Positions 47,201 to 54,128 of a DNA stretch of 64,000 bases are shown piece after piece (the stretch's first letter is position 1; the number at the start of each line of letters is the position of its first letter). The stretch spans positions 62,001 through 126,000 of the forward strand of contig NZ_FCNY02000006.1 of assembly GCF_001544575.2 (NCBI RefSeq). Reading direction: 5' to 3'. A model generated the notes under the pieces. It worked only from the letters and a program-made list of their open reading frames with translations. It was not told the DNA's origin and ran no database searches. The position numbers were made by a program, and so were the translations under genes. This DNA is from Caballeronia cordobensis. Its GTDB lineage: Bacteria; Pseudomonadota; Gammaproteobacteria; Burkholderiales; Burkholderiaceae.

Positions 47201-47745
47201 GCGATGCCGTCGTGATCGTGCGCGACGAGCAGTTGATCGGCTACGTCGCGTGCGCCACGCCCGCATCGTTCGACGAGACCGCGGTGCTCAATTCGCTGCG
47301 TGCGCAACTGCCCGCGTATATGACGCCCGCCCATGTGATCGCGCTCGATGCGCTGCCCGTGACGCCGAACGGCAAGTGCGACCGCAACGCGCTGCCCGCG
47401 CCCGCACGCACGCAGCGCACTGTCGAGCCGCTGCGTACGCAGACCGAACGCGAGCTGGCCGCGATCTGGCAGCGCGTGCTGCCTATCGAAGGCACGGAAA
47501 GCATCGGACGCGAGGATGATTTCTTCGCGCTCGGCGGCCATTCGCTGCTCGCGACGCAGGCGAACGCGCAAGCCAATCTGCACTGGTCGCTCACGCTGCC
47601 GCTGCGCACGCTCTTCGACGAACGCACGCTCGCGCGCTGCGCCGCCGCGATCGATGCGGCGCTGACTCAACGCAACGCCGCAGGCGGCGCGCATGACGCG
47701 GCGAGCGCCATCGACGCCCTGCTCGGTGAACTGGAGACCCAATGA
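38233..47745 (+). CDS. orbI: Ornibactin/malleobactin-type NRPS, modules 1-3
   Basis: A 3170-residue synthetase with domain order A1-T1-C2-A2-T2-E-C3-A3-T3. Approximate residues: A1 10-505, T1 Ser near 547, C2 612-1030 (HHAITDG), A2 1050-1546, T2 near 1590 (GGDSI), E 1645-2075 (HHLIVDGVSW, EGHGRE), C3 2106-2530 (HHLLLDG), A3 2556-3055, T3 near 3100. Pocket residues read by eye: A1 D-A-E-A-A-G-G-I-S-K, like hydroxyornithine loaders; A2 D-L-T-K-V-G-H-V-G-K, Asp; A3 D-V-W-H-V-S-L-I-D-K, Ser. The E domain predicts D-Asp. AAGGA precedes the ATGs at 38233 and 38239. It ends in an ATGA overlap with the next NRPS gene. Confidence 0.93.
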   Translation: MPMTSFPTALHLRIQALARIQPDAPALAFNAHDDARLSRGELDARASRLAARLRASGVSAEVRVGVCVERSCELFVALLAVLKAGGVFVPLDPHHPAARLDWIAKDAGLVHGIVDERAGEAMRARFARCFDVQDDRADAPALDADTPVHPRAAAYMIYTSGSTGTPKAVVVEHGPLAAHCDALAQALGIGEGDSLLHFASVNFDAAHECWLAPLAVGARIVITAPPPFAPDAAHALIERERVNVAAFPPAYLREFAAVAERKGVPASLRVLAFGGEALSREAFARVRRVFAAQRLINGYGPTEAVISPMLWPVEPHVTPDLGDADAYAALPIGSVIGERVARIDEGELLLGGACIARGYHGRAALTAERFVPDASGAPGARIYRTGDLARQRADGAYDYLGRIDDQVQVRGVRVEPAEIAACLRAHPSIRDAAVLAESANGRTQLTACFVLAHESATDAALKSYLAEHLPAAWQPHRFVRLARLPYTLNGKLDRDALKAQAASASTARDIVAPETDTERRLAQIWQRILDDAAPVGRADRFFARGGDSLAAMQLQAAIRIEWRANLRLDAIFDDPTLERLAASIDASEREADGVPIVRGARTANARFIDRPASFAQQRFWALAQTRDAGSAYHIAGHWNINGKLDVRVLQRALDHLIERHEAWRTTLVENDDGIVMQRIHASLPVTIEQASPDISAEAHASEAFDLSSGPLLRATLVTFDEDSHRLMLTAHHAITDGYSSRIVFDELAKAYSAYVQGDEPALPALPVQYADYAQWQRDVVASEEGERQLSYWRKALDAAPEPLALPCDRARPATRDHRGARVSLRLSADISNALRELARETHTSAFVVLLAAFHAWLHRLTGANDFVVAAPVAHRQRPETAGLIGLCLNTLALRARVDSRRTFSALIDDVRRHALDAFAHQDVPFERVLDAVKPPVARGDAWLRVKFAQQFDAQLNATLPNATAIATPGPDLAARFDFALDFTDDARGIELVAAHALDCIDETTAQAWLASFAALVVDAVRDPSRAIASLDCTTPDAERQGRALSVEASDILALIAQHASATPHRIALADASTQMTFAELDDASNRIALALRHRGARAEHAVAVCIERSARFVVALIGAMKAGAYAAPLDPSMPQARLDAAIEACGARLALVATADGNAPRSLGNALLLDTDTLAHDTSLANAAMPRVQPAPEQTAYVIFTSGSTGAPKGVAVPHRALADYVQGMLDELAFAPGASMAMVSTVAADLGHTTLFGALCSGRTLHLLPARCAFDPDLFAAEMRAREVGVLKIVPSHLHALLEAQQSADVLPSHALVTGGETLPWGLVDRVKALKPACRVINHYGPTEATVGAIACEASAFAGVERHAQGVPIGRPLPNACAYVFDALGARVPPGGIGELYLGGPGVARGYLGRAAATAERFVPHPFAHGERLYRTGDRVRLLADGHIAFLGRLDDQVKIRGYRVEPGEVSAALRAIEGVTQAETLPVERDGRLQLATFATGSVKDEAVLRDALAARLPDYMMPASILVLDALPVTANGKIDRAALREIAMKPAEATASGDAPQGETEAAIASVWMDVLKAKQIGRDDNFFELGGDSILVLQVIARLRKRGLRATPKQIFDNATVAQLAQVVKPIDAKAPAPTTNEAADTLTPAQLRFFALDIPQRGHWNQSIEFDAHASFDLDAFARAFDALLTHHEIFRQRFENGRRVVSSKAFDALPLAAVTANDDADALAQFDAIQRTLDLSRGPLACALAASLPDGRTKLYLAIHHLIVDGVSWRILLDDLQSAYRAAQTRGIASLTRTGATAAQWAARLAKAARDPHSPFAGEAKYWASTASLPDGLRVDHPHAKAMNADAVVIEQTIDATLTRAALADANIAYRTQTVEVLIAALAHAIGETCRIELEGHGREALFDDIDASRTLGWLTSHYPVCVRAEASPVATLAATKDTLRAVPHKGLGFGVLRHYGDDATRAALEALPRPCVTFNYLGQFESHDARDAAFTPRFGGAGCERDPAGPLGNALAIHAYIDDRGERTLRLHWVYGSTQFERATIDGLAQRFEKALADIVAACAERVAQRGAGATPGDFPLARDGGLTQAALDRLPADLRSVTDIYPLSPMQHGILFHSLLAPEQSTYVNQLVATLVSPDVQRLRAAFEAAEPRHDILRTGFTHDEAAPMQIVQRQARMPFDVLDWRERADAASSFETWLAQDRARGFDLASPPLMRVTLIRLSGDEWRIVWTRHHLLLDGWSTARMFADVLRDYIEPPRAQPFATHAVKARYRDFIAWLSTRDAQADEAFWLERLARLDEPTRIAQREASATPSLDDHRAWRGTFDAATATRYADTARRLRVTLNTLVQGAWALALQRMTHRTSVAFGATVAGRPDALTDIDSVLGLFINTVPVITAPLPHRAANAWLRDLQADNAAAHEHAHTPLAEIQRWAGQGGGSLFDTLVVFENYPVDEAWAGGDARALKMRDLRNIEATDFALTLVIEAGESIVIDYGYDAARLDESRVIALHRALSACLDTFAADADAPLGAISLAAEHARFNATAQTWSDAQSAPLHRQFERMAERAPDAIALEMAAADGALHRMSYAELNAHADRVAAALVASGVAPDTAVALCVERSFDMVVALFGVLKAGAAYLPIDPDYPADRIAYLLDDAKPAVVLTQAHLRERVEAAAAHARVVDIGALMQNDASLESPIDVTDTHLAYLIYTSGSTGKPKGAGNTHGALANRIAWMQDAYRLKHDDVVLHKTPFGFDVSVWEFVWPLATGATLAIAAPGDHRDPARLVAAIEAHRVSTLHFVPSMLAAFVAHLDEFGEAARCTSIERIVASGEALAPELVARVARLLPNARLYNLYGPTEAAIDVSHWTCGASDIDAPSVPIGHPIANLQLHVLDAAMHAVPEGAIGELYLGGAGLARGYLGRAALTAERFVPDPFVAGARLYRTGDLARRRDDGALDYLGRIDTQVKLRGQRIEPGEIEALLRAEPNVRDAVVIVRDEQLIGYVACATPASFDETAVLNSLRAQLPAYMTPAHVIALDALPVTPNGKCDRNALPAPARTQRTVEPLRTQTERELAAIWQRVLPIEGTESIGREDDFFALGGHSLLATQANAQANLHWSLTLPLRTLFDERTLARCAAAIDAALTQRNAAGGAHDAASAIDALLGELETQ

Positions 47746-50700
47746 GCATCACCCAACCCGATCTGCTTTCGCTCGCGACGCGCTTCGCGCAGTTGCCCGA
47801 TGCGCAGCGCAAGGTGTTCGTCGCGCGGCTCGCGGACGCGGGCATCGACTTTCGCATGCTGCCGATTCCGCCGCGCGCGCGAGGCGACGCATGCGAAACG
47901 AGCGTGGCCGCATCGTTCGCGCAGACGCGTCTGTGGCTGCACGCGCGCATGATCGACGAGCCCGCCGCCTATCACATCACCGAGCGGCTGCGGCTCGACG
48001 GCGCGCTCGATGCGAACGCGCTGCGTCTTTCGTGCGATGCATTGATCGCGCGCCACGAAGCGCTGCGCACGACCTTCGCCGAAAGCGCGGACGGCGTGCT
48101 GCAAACGGTGCATGCGCCGATGCGCTGTCCGTGGCAAGCGGTGGATCTCACGCACGTGCCTGTCGAGCAACGTGAGACGCGCGCCGCTGCGCTTGCGCTC
48201 GCCGACGAATCGCGCCCCTTCGATCTCGCGCATGCGCCGCTCGTGCGCGCGCATCTGGTGAAGCTCGACGCGAACACGCACTGGCTCTCGCTGACGACGC
48301 ATCACATCGTGTCCGATGGCTGGTCCGCCGATATCGCGCTGGCCGAGCTGGCCTCGTTCTATCGCGCCTATGCGCGGGGCGAGGCGGTCTCGGTCGCGCC
48401 GTTGCCGATCCAGTACGCCGATTACGCGCTCTGGCAGCGCCGCTGGCTCGACGCGGGCGAGCGCGACCGTCAGCTCGATTTCTGGCGCTCGCGGCTCGAT
48501 CCGTCGCGCGACGTGTTGATGCTGCCCGGCGCGGCGGCGCGTCCCGGCGAGCGCAGCGCACGCGGCGCGCGTCATGTCTTCGCGCTCGATGCCGCGCTCG
48601 CCGCGCGCTTGCGTTCGTTCGCCAACGCGCGCCGCGCAACGCCGTTCGCCGTGCTGCTCGCGGCGCTCGATGCGCTTTTCGCGCGGGCCTCCGGCGAAGC
48701 GCATATCCAGATCGGCGTGCCCGCCGCGAATCGCGAGCGCGCGGAGACGGCGGGGCTCATCGGCTTTTTCGTCAACACCCTGACGCTCGCGGCGCGTGTC
48801 GAACCGGCGCAGCCGTTCGCGGCCCTCGTCGATGCGGCGCAAGGCGCGCTCGTCGATGCGCAATCGCATCAGGACGTGCCCTTCGAGCAGGTCGTGGAAG
48901 CGCTCGGCGTCGCGCGCAGCGCGAGTCATCATCCGCTGTTTCAGGTGATGGCCGCTTACGGTGCGCGGCGCGCGCTGCCCGCCTTCGCCGATGTGCGCGC
49001 GACCGAACTGCCCTCGGGCGCGCCGTTCGCCAAGTTCGATCTCACCGCGAACTTCGAAGAGCGCGCGGACGGCACGCTGGCCGCCGCGTTCATCTATGCG
49101 CTCGATCTCTTCGATGCCGACGCCATCGAGCGGCTCGCGCGGCGCTTCGTCGAACTGTTGCGCACTGCGCTCGATGCGCCGGACACGCGCGTCGGCGATC
49201 TGCAATGGCTGCCGCACGACGAACGCGCGCAACTCGACGCGTGGAATCGCAACGCGCCCGCAAACGTGGAAGCGTTCGTCTCCGTGCAGGAACGCATTGC
49301 GCGTCATGCGCATGCAAAGCCCGATGCGCGCGGCGTCGCGGACATGGCGCGCGCCTTCACGCGCGGCGAAGTCGATGCGCGCGCGGCACGTATCGCGCAA
49401 CGGCTCGTCGATGCGGGCGTGCGCGCGGAGACGCGCGTGGGCGTCGCGCTCGGGCGCTCGGTCGATCTGCTCGTCGGCCTGATCGGCGCGCTGAAGTCCG
49501 GAGGAGCGTTCGTGCCGCTCGATCCGAGCCATCCGCGCGAACGTCTCGCGCAGATTCTCGACGACGCGCACATCGAGCACATCGTGTCCGAACGCGCGAG
49601 CCTGGAGGCGCTGCCCGTTCCCGCGAACGCGCGCATTCTGCTGCTCGACGACGAAGCCCTCTACGCCGACGATGAAACGTCGCGCATTGCGTTGCCCGAG
49701 GTCGCGCCCGAACAGGCGGCCTATGCGATCTATACATCGGGATCGACGGGCAAGCCGAAGGGCGTGATCGTCGATCACGGTTCGTTCGCGCGGCACTGCG
49801 TGGCCATCGCCGAACGCTACGGCGCGACGCAGAACGACACCTTCATGCTGTTCCAGTCCGTCAACTTCGACGGCGCGCACGAGGGCTGGTTCTCGCAGTA
49901 CATCTGCGGCGCGGCCGTCGCGATCACGGCCGATACGCTGTGGCCGCCCGCGCTCACCTGCAAGCTGATGAACAAGGAAGGCGTGACGATGACCTACGTG
50001 CCGCCCGGCTGCGCGACGCAGCTCGCGGAATGGGCGCTCGTGCACGGTGCGCCGCCCACGTTGAAGTCGATTACGGTCGGCGGCGAAGCGACCTCTCGCG
50101 AAGCCTTCGCGCTGATGCGCCGCGCGTTTCCGAATGCACGCATCGTCAATGGTTATGGTCCGACGGAAACCGTCATCACGCCGATGCTGTGGATGTTCAA
50201 TCCCGGCGACGACCCCGCGAAGCTCGCGGATTGCGCGTATTTGCCGATCGGCACGCTCGTCGGCGCACGCACGGCGCATGTGCTCGACGAGCGTTTGCAT
50301 CGGCTCCCGGTCGGCGTGATCGGCGAGCTGTATCTCGGCGGCGAAGGCGTGGGTGTCGCGCGCGGCTATCTGGACCGGCCCGCGCTGACCGCCGAACGCT
50401 TCGTGCCCGACCCCTACGGCGCACCGGGCGCGCGGCTCTATCGCACGGGCGATCTCGTGCGCCGCCGCGCCGATGGCGTGTTCGATTTCATCGGCCGCGT
50501 CGATCATCAGGTGAAGCTGCGCGGCTTGCGGATCGAACTCGGCGAGATCGAGGCGCAACTCGCCGCGCACGACGACGTTCGCGAAGCATGCGCCGTGGTC
50601 CGGGGCAAGGGCGCGCAGGCGGCGCTCGTCGCCTATGTCGAACTGAAAGCGGATGCGCGCGAACGCGCCGCGCTGGGCCGTGCCGCGGATGCCGCCGAAC

Positions 50701-52697
50701 TCGACGCGCACTTGCGCCGCACGCTGCCCGATTACATGGTCCCGGCGCATATCGTCGTGCTCGATGCGTTGCCGCGCAACGCGAACAGCAAGGTCGATCG
50801 CGCTGTGTTGCCCGAGCCGCCGAAAAAGGAGCGCATCTATGAAGCGCCGGCGGCGGGCGTGGAAGCCGCACTCGCGAAGATATGGCGCGAGGTGCTGAAT
50901 GCCGAGCGCGTCGGGCGCGCGGATCATTTCTTCGAACTGGGCGGGCATTCGCTTGCGGCGGTGCGCGTCGTGACACGCATTGCGGAGATGCTCGCGCGCG
51001 ATGTGCCGGTGCGCGCGTTGTTCGAGACGCCCGTGTTGTCGCAGTATGCGAAGCGCGTGTTGCAGGCGAGCGTGTGCGAAGGCGCGGCGGATGCCGTGCA
51101 AACCGCATTCGCGCCCGATGAAAACGGCGTATGGCCGCTCTCCGCGGCGCAACTCGGTCTGTGGTTCCTGTGGCGCGCGCAGCCGCAAAGCGCCGCCTAC
51201 AACATTCCGGTCGCGGTGCGCATGCGCGGCCCGCTCGATGCCGATGCGCTGCGCGAGGCGCTTGCCCAAGCCGCCGCGCGTCATCCGGCGTTGCGCACGC
51301 AACTGGTGGAACGCGAGGGCGCATTGCCCGGCCAGCGCATCGCACCGATGTGGCGCTTCGAGTTGCCGGCGATCGATCTGGCGGGCCGTATCGACGAAGC
51401 GAAGCGTATGACGGATGAAGACGCGCTCACGCCGTTCGATCTCGCCGCCGCGAAACAACTGTGGCGCGCGCGTTTGCTGCGCATTGCCGACGACGATCAC
51501 GTGTTGTCGCTCGTCGTGCATCACATCGTGTCGGACGGGACATCGATCGATCTGTGGCTCGACGATATCCGCGCGACTTACGTGGCCTTGCAAAAGGGCG
51601 CGTCGGTGTCGGAGCGGGCCTCGCATGCACTCGTGCTGCCGTCGTCCCCAACGGGCGCGCGGCTCGCGTTCTGGCGCGATGCGCTGCGCGAATTGCCCGC
51701 GATCGCCTTGCCCGCGCCCGCCGCGGGCCGTGTGGACGATCCGCAATGGTTCGCGAGCCGTATCGCGTTCGATCTCGACGATGCGCTTGTCGCCCGCGCC
51801 CGCGCGCTCGCGATGGAATGCCACGCCACGCTGCCGATGCTGCTGCACGCGGCATTGAACGCCGCGCTGCACGGTTTGACGGGCGCGACCGATCAGCCTG
51901 TGGGCGTGCTCGCATCGACACGCGAATCGACCGGCGACGCCGCGCGCGACGCACTCGGGCTCTTCATCAACGCGGTCGTCGTGCGCACGCGCATCGCCGG
52001 CGGCGAAACGCCCGCGAGCTTGCTTGCCAGCGTGCGCGACGCCGCGCTCGCCGCCTATGCGCACGCCGACGTGCCATTCGCCGAGGTCGTCGCCGCGGCG
52101 AATGCGCAGCGGCCCGGCGCGGGCAATCCGCTCTTTCAGGTGATGTTCAACTACCTTCGCCCCGCCGCGATGGCCGCGCGCGATTGGGCGGGCCTTGCCA
52201 TCGAAGGCTTCGACGATGTGCGTCATCGCGTGGTGTTCGATCTCGAACTGGACGTCACCGAGTATCCGGACGGCCGCGTGAGTTGCGCGTTTTCATACGC
52301 GAACGAACGTGTCGATGGCGCGTTCGTCGATGCTCTCGCGAAGCGTTATCTCGCGACCATCGAACGATTCGCGCACGCGCCGCACGATGCATTCGGCGCA
52401 ATCGAAGTCGCGTTCGCGCATGCCGGACACGCATCCGTATCGATCGCACGCGATGAGGACACGAGCGAAGCCCGCGCACTCGCCGATATCTGGCGCGAAC
52501 TGTTCGACGGCCAGACCGTCACGCCGCACGACGATCTGTTCGCAGCAGGCGCGACCTCGTTCGCCGTCGTGCGCTTCGTCGATGCGGCGCGCCGGGCGGG
52601 CTTCGACATCGCCATTCAGGACGTTTTCGCCACGCCGCATTGCGCGGGCCTTGCCGCGACGCTCGCGCGTCGCGTGTCGCTCAGCATCGACCAATGA
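47742..52697 (+). CDS. orbJ: Ornibactin/malleobactin-type NRPS, module 4 with terminal C-T
   Basis: A 1651-residue synthetase: C4 (about 50-480, HHIVSDG at 187-193), A4 (510-1020), T4 (GGHSL near 1067), C5 (1130-1550, HHIVSDG at 1260-1266), T5 (about 1575-1645). The A4 pocket reads D-G-E-Y-T-G-G-I-T-K, the form seen for the last hydroxyornithine of ornibactin-type peptides. The A10 motif is NANSKVDR, with Ser for the usual Gly. T5 has GATSF instead of GGxSL but keeps the Ser. There is no thioesterase, so release probably uses C5, perhaps with an amine such as putrescine. The start overlaps the orbI stop by 4 bp. Confidence 0.92.
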   Translation: MSITQPDLLSLATRFAQLPDAQRKVFVARLADAGIDFRMLPIPPRARGDACETSVAASFAQTRLWLHARMIDEPAAYHITERLRLDGALDANALRLSCDALIARHEALRTTFAESADGVLQTVHAPMRCPWQAVDLTHVPVEQRETRAAALALADESRPFDLAHAPLVRAHLVKLDANTHWLSLTTHHIVSDGWSADIALAELASFYRAYARGEAVSVAPLPIQYADYALWQRRWLDAGERDRQLDFWRSRLDPSRDVLMLPGAAARPGERSARGARHVFALDAALAARLRSFANARRATPFAVLLAALDALFARASGEAHIQIGVPAANRERAETAGLIGFFVNTLTLAARVEPAQPFAALVDAAQGALVDAQSHQDVPFEQVVEALGVARSASHHPLFQVMAAYGARRALPAFADVRATELPSGAPFAKFDLTANFEERADGTLAAAFIYALDLFDADAIERLARRFVELLRTALDAPDTRVGDLQWLPHDERAQLDAWNRNAPANVEAFVSVQERIARHAHAKPDARGVADMARAFTRGEVDARAARIAQRLVDAGVRAETRVGVALGRSVDLLVGLIGALKSGGAFVPLDPSHPRERLAQILDDAHIEHIVSERASLEALPVPANARILLLDDEALYADDETSRIALPEVAPEQAAYAIYTSGSTGKPKGVIVDHGSFARHCVAIAERYGATQNDTFMLFQSVNFDGAHEGWFSQYICGAAVAITADTLWPPALTCKLMNKEGVTMTYVPPGCATQLAEWALVHGAPPTLKSITVGGEATSREAFALMRRAFPNARIVNGYGPTETVITPMLWMFNPGDDPAKLADCAYLPIGTLVGARTAHVLDERLHRLPVGVIGELYLGGEGVGVARGYLDRPALTAERFVPDPYGAPGARLYRTGDLVRRRADGVFDFIGRVDHQVKLRGLRIELGEIEAQLAAHDDVREACAVVRGKGAQAALVAYVELKADARERAALGRAADAAELDAHLRRTLPDYMVPAHIVVLDALPRNANSKVDRAVLPEPPKKERIYEAPAAGVEAALAKIWREVLNAERVGRADHFFELGGHSLAAVRVVTRIAEMLARDVPVRALFETPVLSQYAKRVLQASVCEGAADAVQTAFAPDENGVWPLSAAQLGLWFLWRAQPQSAAYNIPVAVRMRGPLDADALREALAQAAARHPALRTQLVEREGALPGQRIAPMWRFELPAIDLAGRIDEAKRMTDEDALTPFDLAAAKQLWRARLLRIADDDHVLSLVVHHIVSDGTSIDLWLDDIRATYVALQKGASVSERASHALVLPSSPTGARLAFWRDALRELPAIALPAPAAGRVDDPQWFASRIAFDLDDALVARARALAMECHATLPMLLHAALNAALHGLTGATDQPVGVLASTRESTGDAARDALGLFINAVVVRTRIAGGETPASLLASVRDAALAAYAHADVPFAEVVAAANAQRPGAGNPLFQVMFNYLRPAAMAARDWAGLAIEGFDDVRHRVVFDLELDVTEYPDGRVSCAFSYANERVDGAFVDALAKRYLATIERFAHAPHDAFGAIEVAFAHAGHASVSIARDEDTSEARALADIWRELFDGQTVTPHDDLFAAGATSFAVVRFVDAARRAGFDIAIQDVFATPHCAGLAATLARRVSLSIDQ

Positions 52698-52717
52698 CAT
52701 TCGTGAGACACAGGGAA

Positions 52718-54079
52718 ATGAAGAAAGAAACCGTATTCGATCTGATCGGCGTCGGCTTCGGGCCGTCGAATCTGTCGCTGGCCGTGCGGCTTGCCGAAGC
52801 GGGCGGGTCATCGCATTTGAAGCAATGCTATATCGAACGGCAGGCGGCGTTCGGCTGGCATCGCGACATGCTGCTCGACGATTGCCGCATGCAGATTTCC
52901 TTTCTGAAGGATCTCGTCACGCAACGCGATCCGACGAGCCGCTTCACGTTCATCAACTATCTGTTCGAGCGCGGCCGGCTGAACGAATTCGTGAACCTGA
53001 AGAACTTCTATCCGACGCGCGTCGAGTTTCACGACTATCTGAGCTGGGTCGCGCAGGCATTCGACGATCGCGTGCATTACGGGCAGAGCGTCGCGGCGAT
53101 CGAGCCGGTGATCGATAGCAACGGCGATGTCAACGCGCTGCGCGTCGTCTCGCGCGATGAAGACGGCAGCGAATGGCGGCGCGTGACGACCGCGCTTTCG
53201 ATCGGCGTCGGCGGCACGGCGCGCGTGCCGGAGCCGTTCGCGTCGCTCGGCCCGCATAACGTGATTCATTCGTCGGCGTATCTGAGTTCGATCGAGCGCG
53301 TCGCGGGAGATGACCGCAACGGCAAGAAGCGCATTGCCGTGATCGGCGCGGGACAAAGCGCGGCCGAAGTCTTCACCGACATCACGCGCCGTTTTCCGCA
53401 TGTCGATGCGACGCTCGTGATGCGTGCAAGCGCGCTCAAGCCCGCCGACGACACGCCTTTCGTCAACGAGATCTTCAGTCCCGAGTTCACGGATGTCGTG
53501 TTCGCGCAATCGGAAGACGGACGACGCTCGCTGATCGAGCGCTTTCGCGACACCAACTATGCGGTCGTGGATCGTCCGCTGATCGAGCAGATCTACGAGA
53601 TGCTCTATCTGCAGAAGGTGGCGGATGAAACGCGGCATCGCCTGATGGCGAATACGGTGATCGAGAACGCGGCGCGCCGCGCGAATGGCGAGATCGAGCT
53701 GACGATGCGCGACATCCTCAGCGGCCATGCGCACGCCGAGCGTTTCGACGCGCTCGTGCTTGCGACGGGTTATCGGCGCGACACGCATCTCGCGCTGCTC
53801 GACGGCCTCGCGCCGCATCTCGGCGATGCGCTCGCCGAGCAGAGCGTGGGCCGCGATTACCGGCTCGGGACGCCTTCGAATTTCAAGGCGCGCATCTATC
53901 TGCAAGGCTGCTGCGAAGACAGCCATGGCCTCTCGGACACGCTGCTTTCCGTGCTCGCGGTGCGCTCCGACGAGATCGCCGCATCGCTCGCGGATGCGGG
54001 AAAGAACCACGCCGCACAACACGCGGCGGATGAAAGACGAACCGGGGTGAGCAACGGCCGCGTGGCCGTGGCTCTTTGA
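52718..54079 (+). CDS. pvdA: L-ornithine N5-monooxygenase
   Basis: A 453-residue flavoprotein that makes N5-hydroxyornithine, the precursor of both hydroxamate groups. FAD motif LIGVGFGPSNLSLA at the N-terminus; substrate region MQISFLKDLVTQRDPTSRFTFINYL; NADPH motif IGAGQSAAEVF; late ATGYRRD motif, all typical of PvdA/SidA. The start at 52718 has AGGGA close upstream; an ATG at 52694 that overlaps the orbJ stop lacks a site. Third gene of the operon, 20 bp after orbJ. Confidence 0.95.
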   Translation: MKKETVFDLIGVGFGPSNLSLAVRLAEAGGSSHLKQCYIERQAAFGWHRDMLLDDCRMQISFLKDLVTQRDPTSRFTFINYLFERGRLNEFVNLKNFYPTRVEFHDYLSWVAQAFDDRVHYGQSVAAIEPVIDSNGDVNALRVVSRDEDGSEWRRVTTALSIGVGGTARVPEPFASLGPHNVIHSSAYLSSIERVAGDDRNGKKRIAVIGAGQSAAEVFTDITRRFPHVDATLVMRASALKPADDTPFVNEIFSPEFTDVVFAQSEDGRRSLIERFRDTNYAVVDRPLIEQIYEMLYLQKVADETRHRLMANTVIENAARRANGEIELTMRDILSGHAHAERFDALVLATGYRRDTHLALLDGLAPHLGDALAEQSVGRDYRLGTPSNFKARIYLQGCCEDSHGLSDTLLSVLAVRSDEIAASLADAGKNHAAQHAADERRTGVSNGRVAVAL

Positions 54080-54128
54080 CAAGTCCGCGGCGAACGAATA
54101 AGCCGCATTGCGATTGGAGATAAGAAGA

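Noticed and set aside
43357..47742. Open frame of about 1460 codons on the minus strand antisense to orbI
   Set aside because: Same reason: a shadow of the coding strand, with no recognisable domain.
47667..52226. Open frame of about 1500 codons on the minus strand antisense to orbJ
   Set aside because: It lies wholly opposite an NRPS gene with complete C, A and T motifs; the translation is Arg/His-rich low-complexity sequence without domains, an effect of high GC3.
52400..52697. Thioesterase domain at the end of the second NRPS
   Set aside because: No GxSxG and no alpha/beta-hydrolase pattern; the segment is a carrier domain with GATSF.
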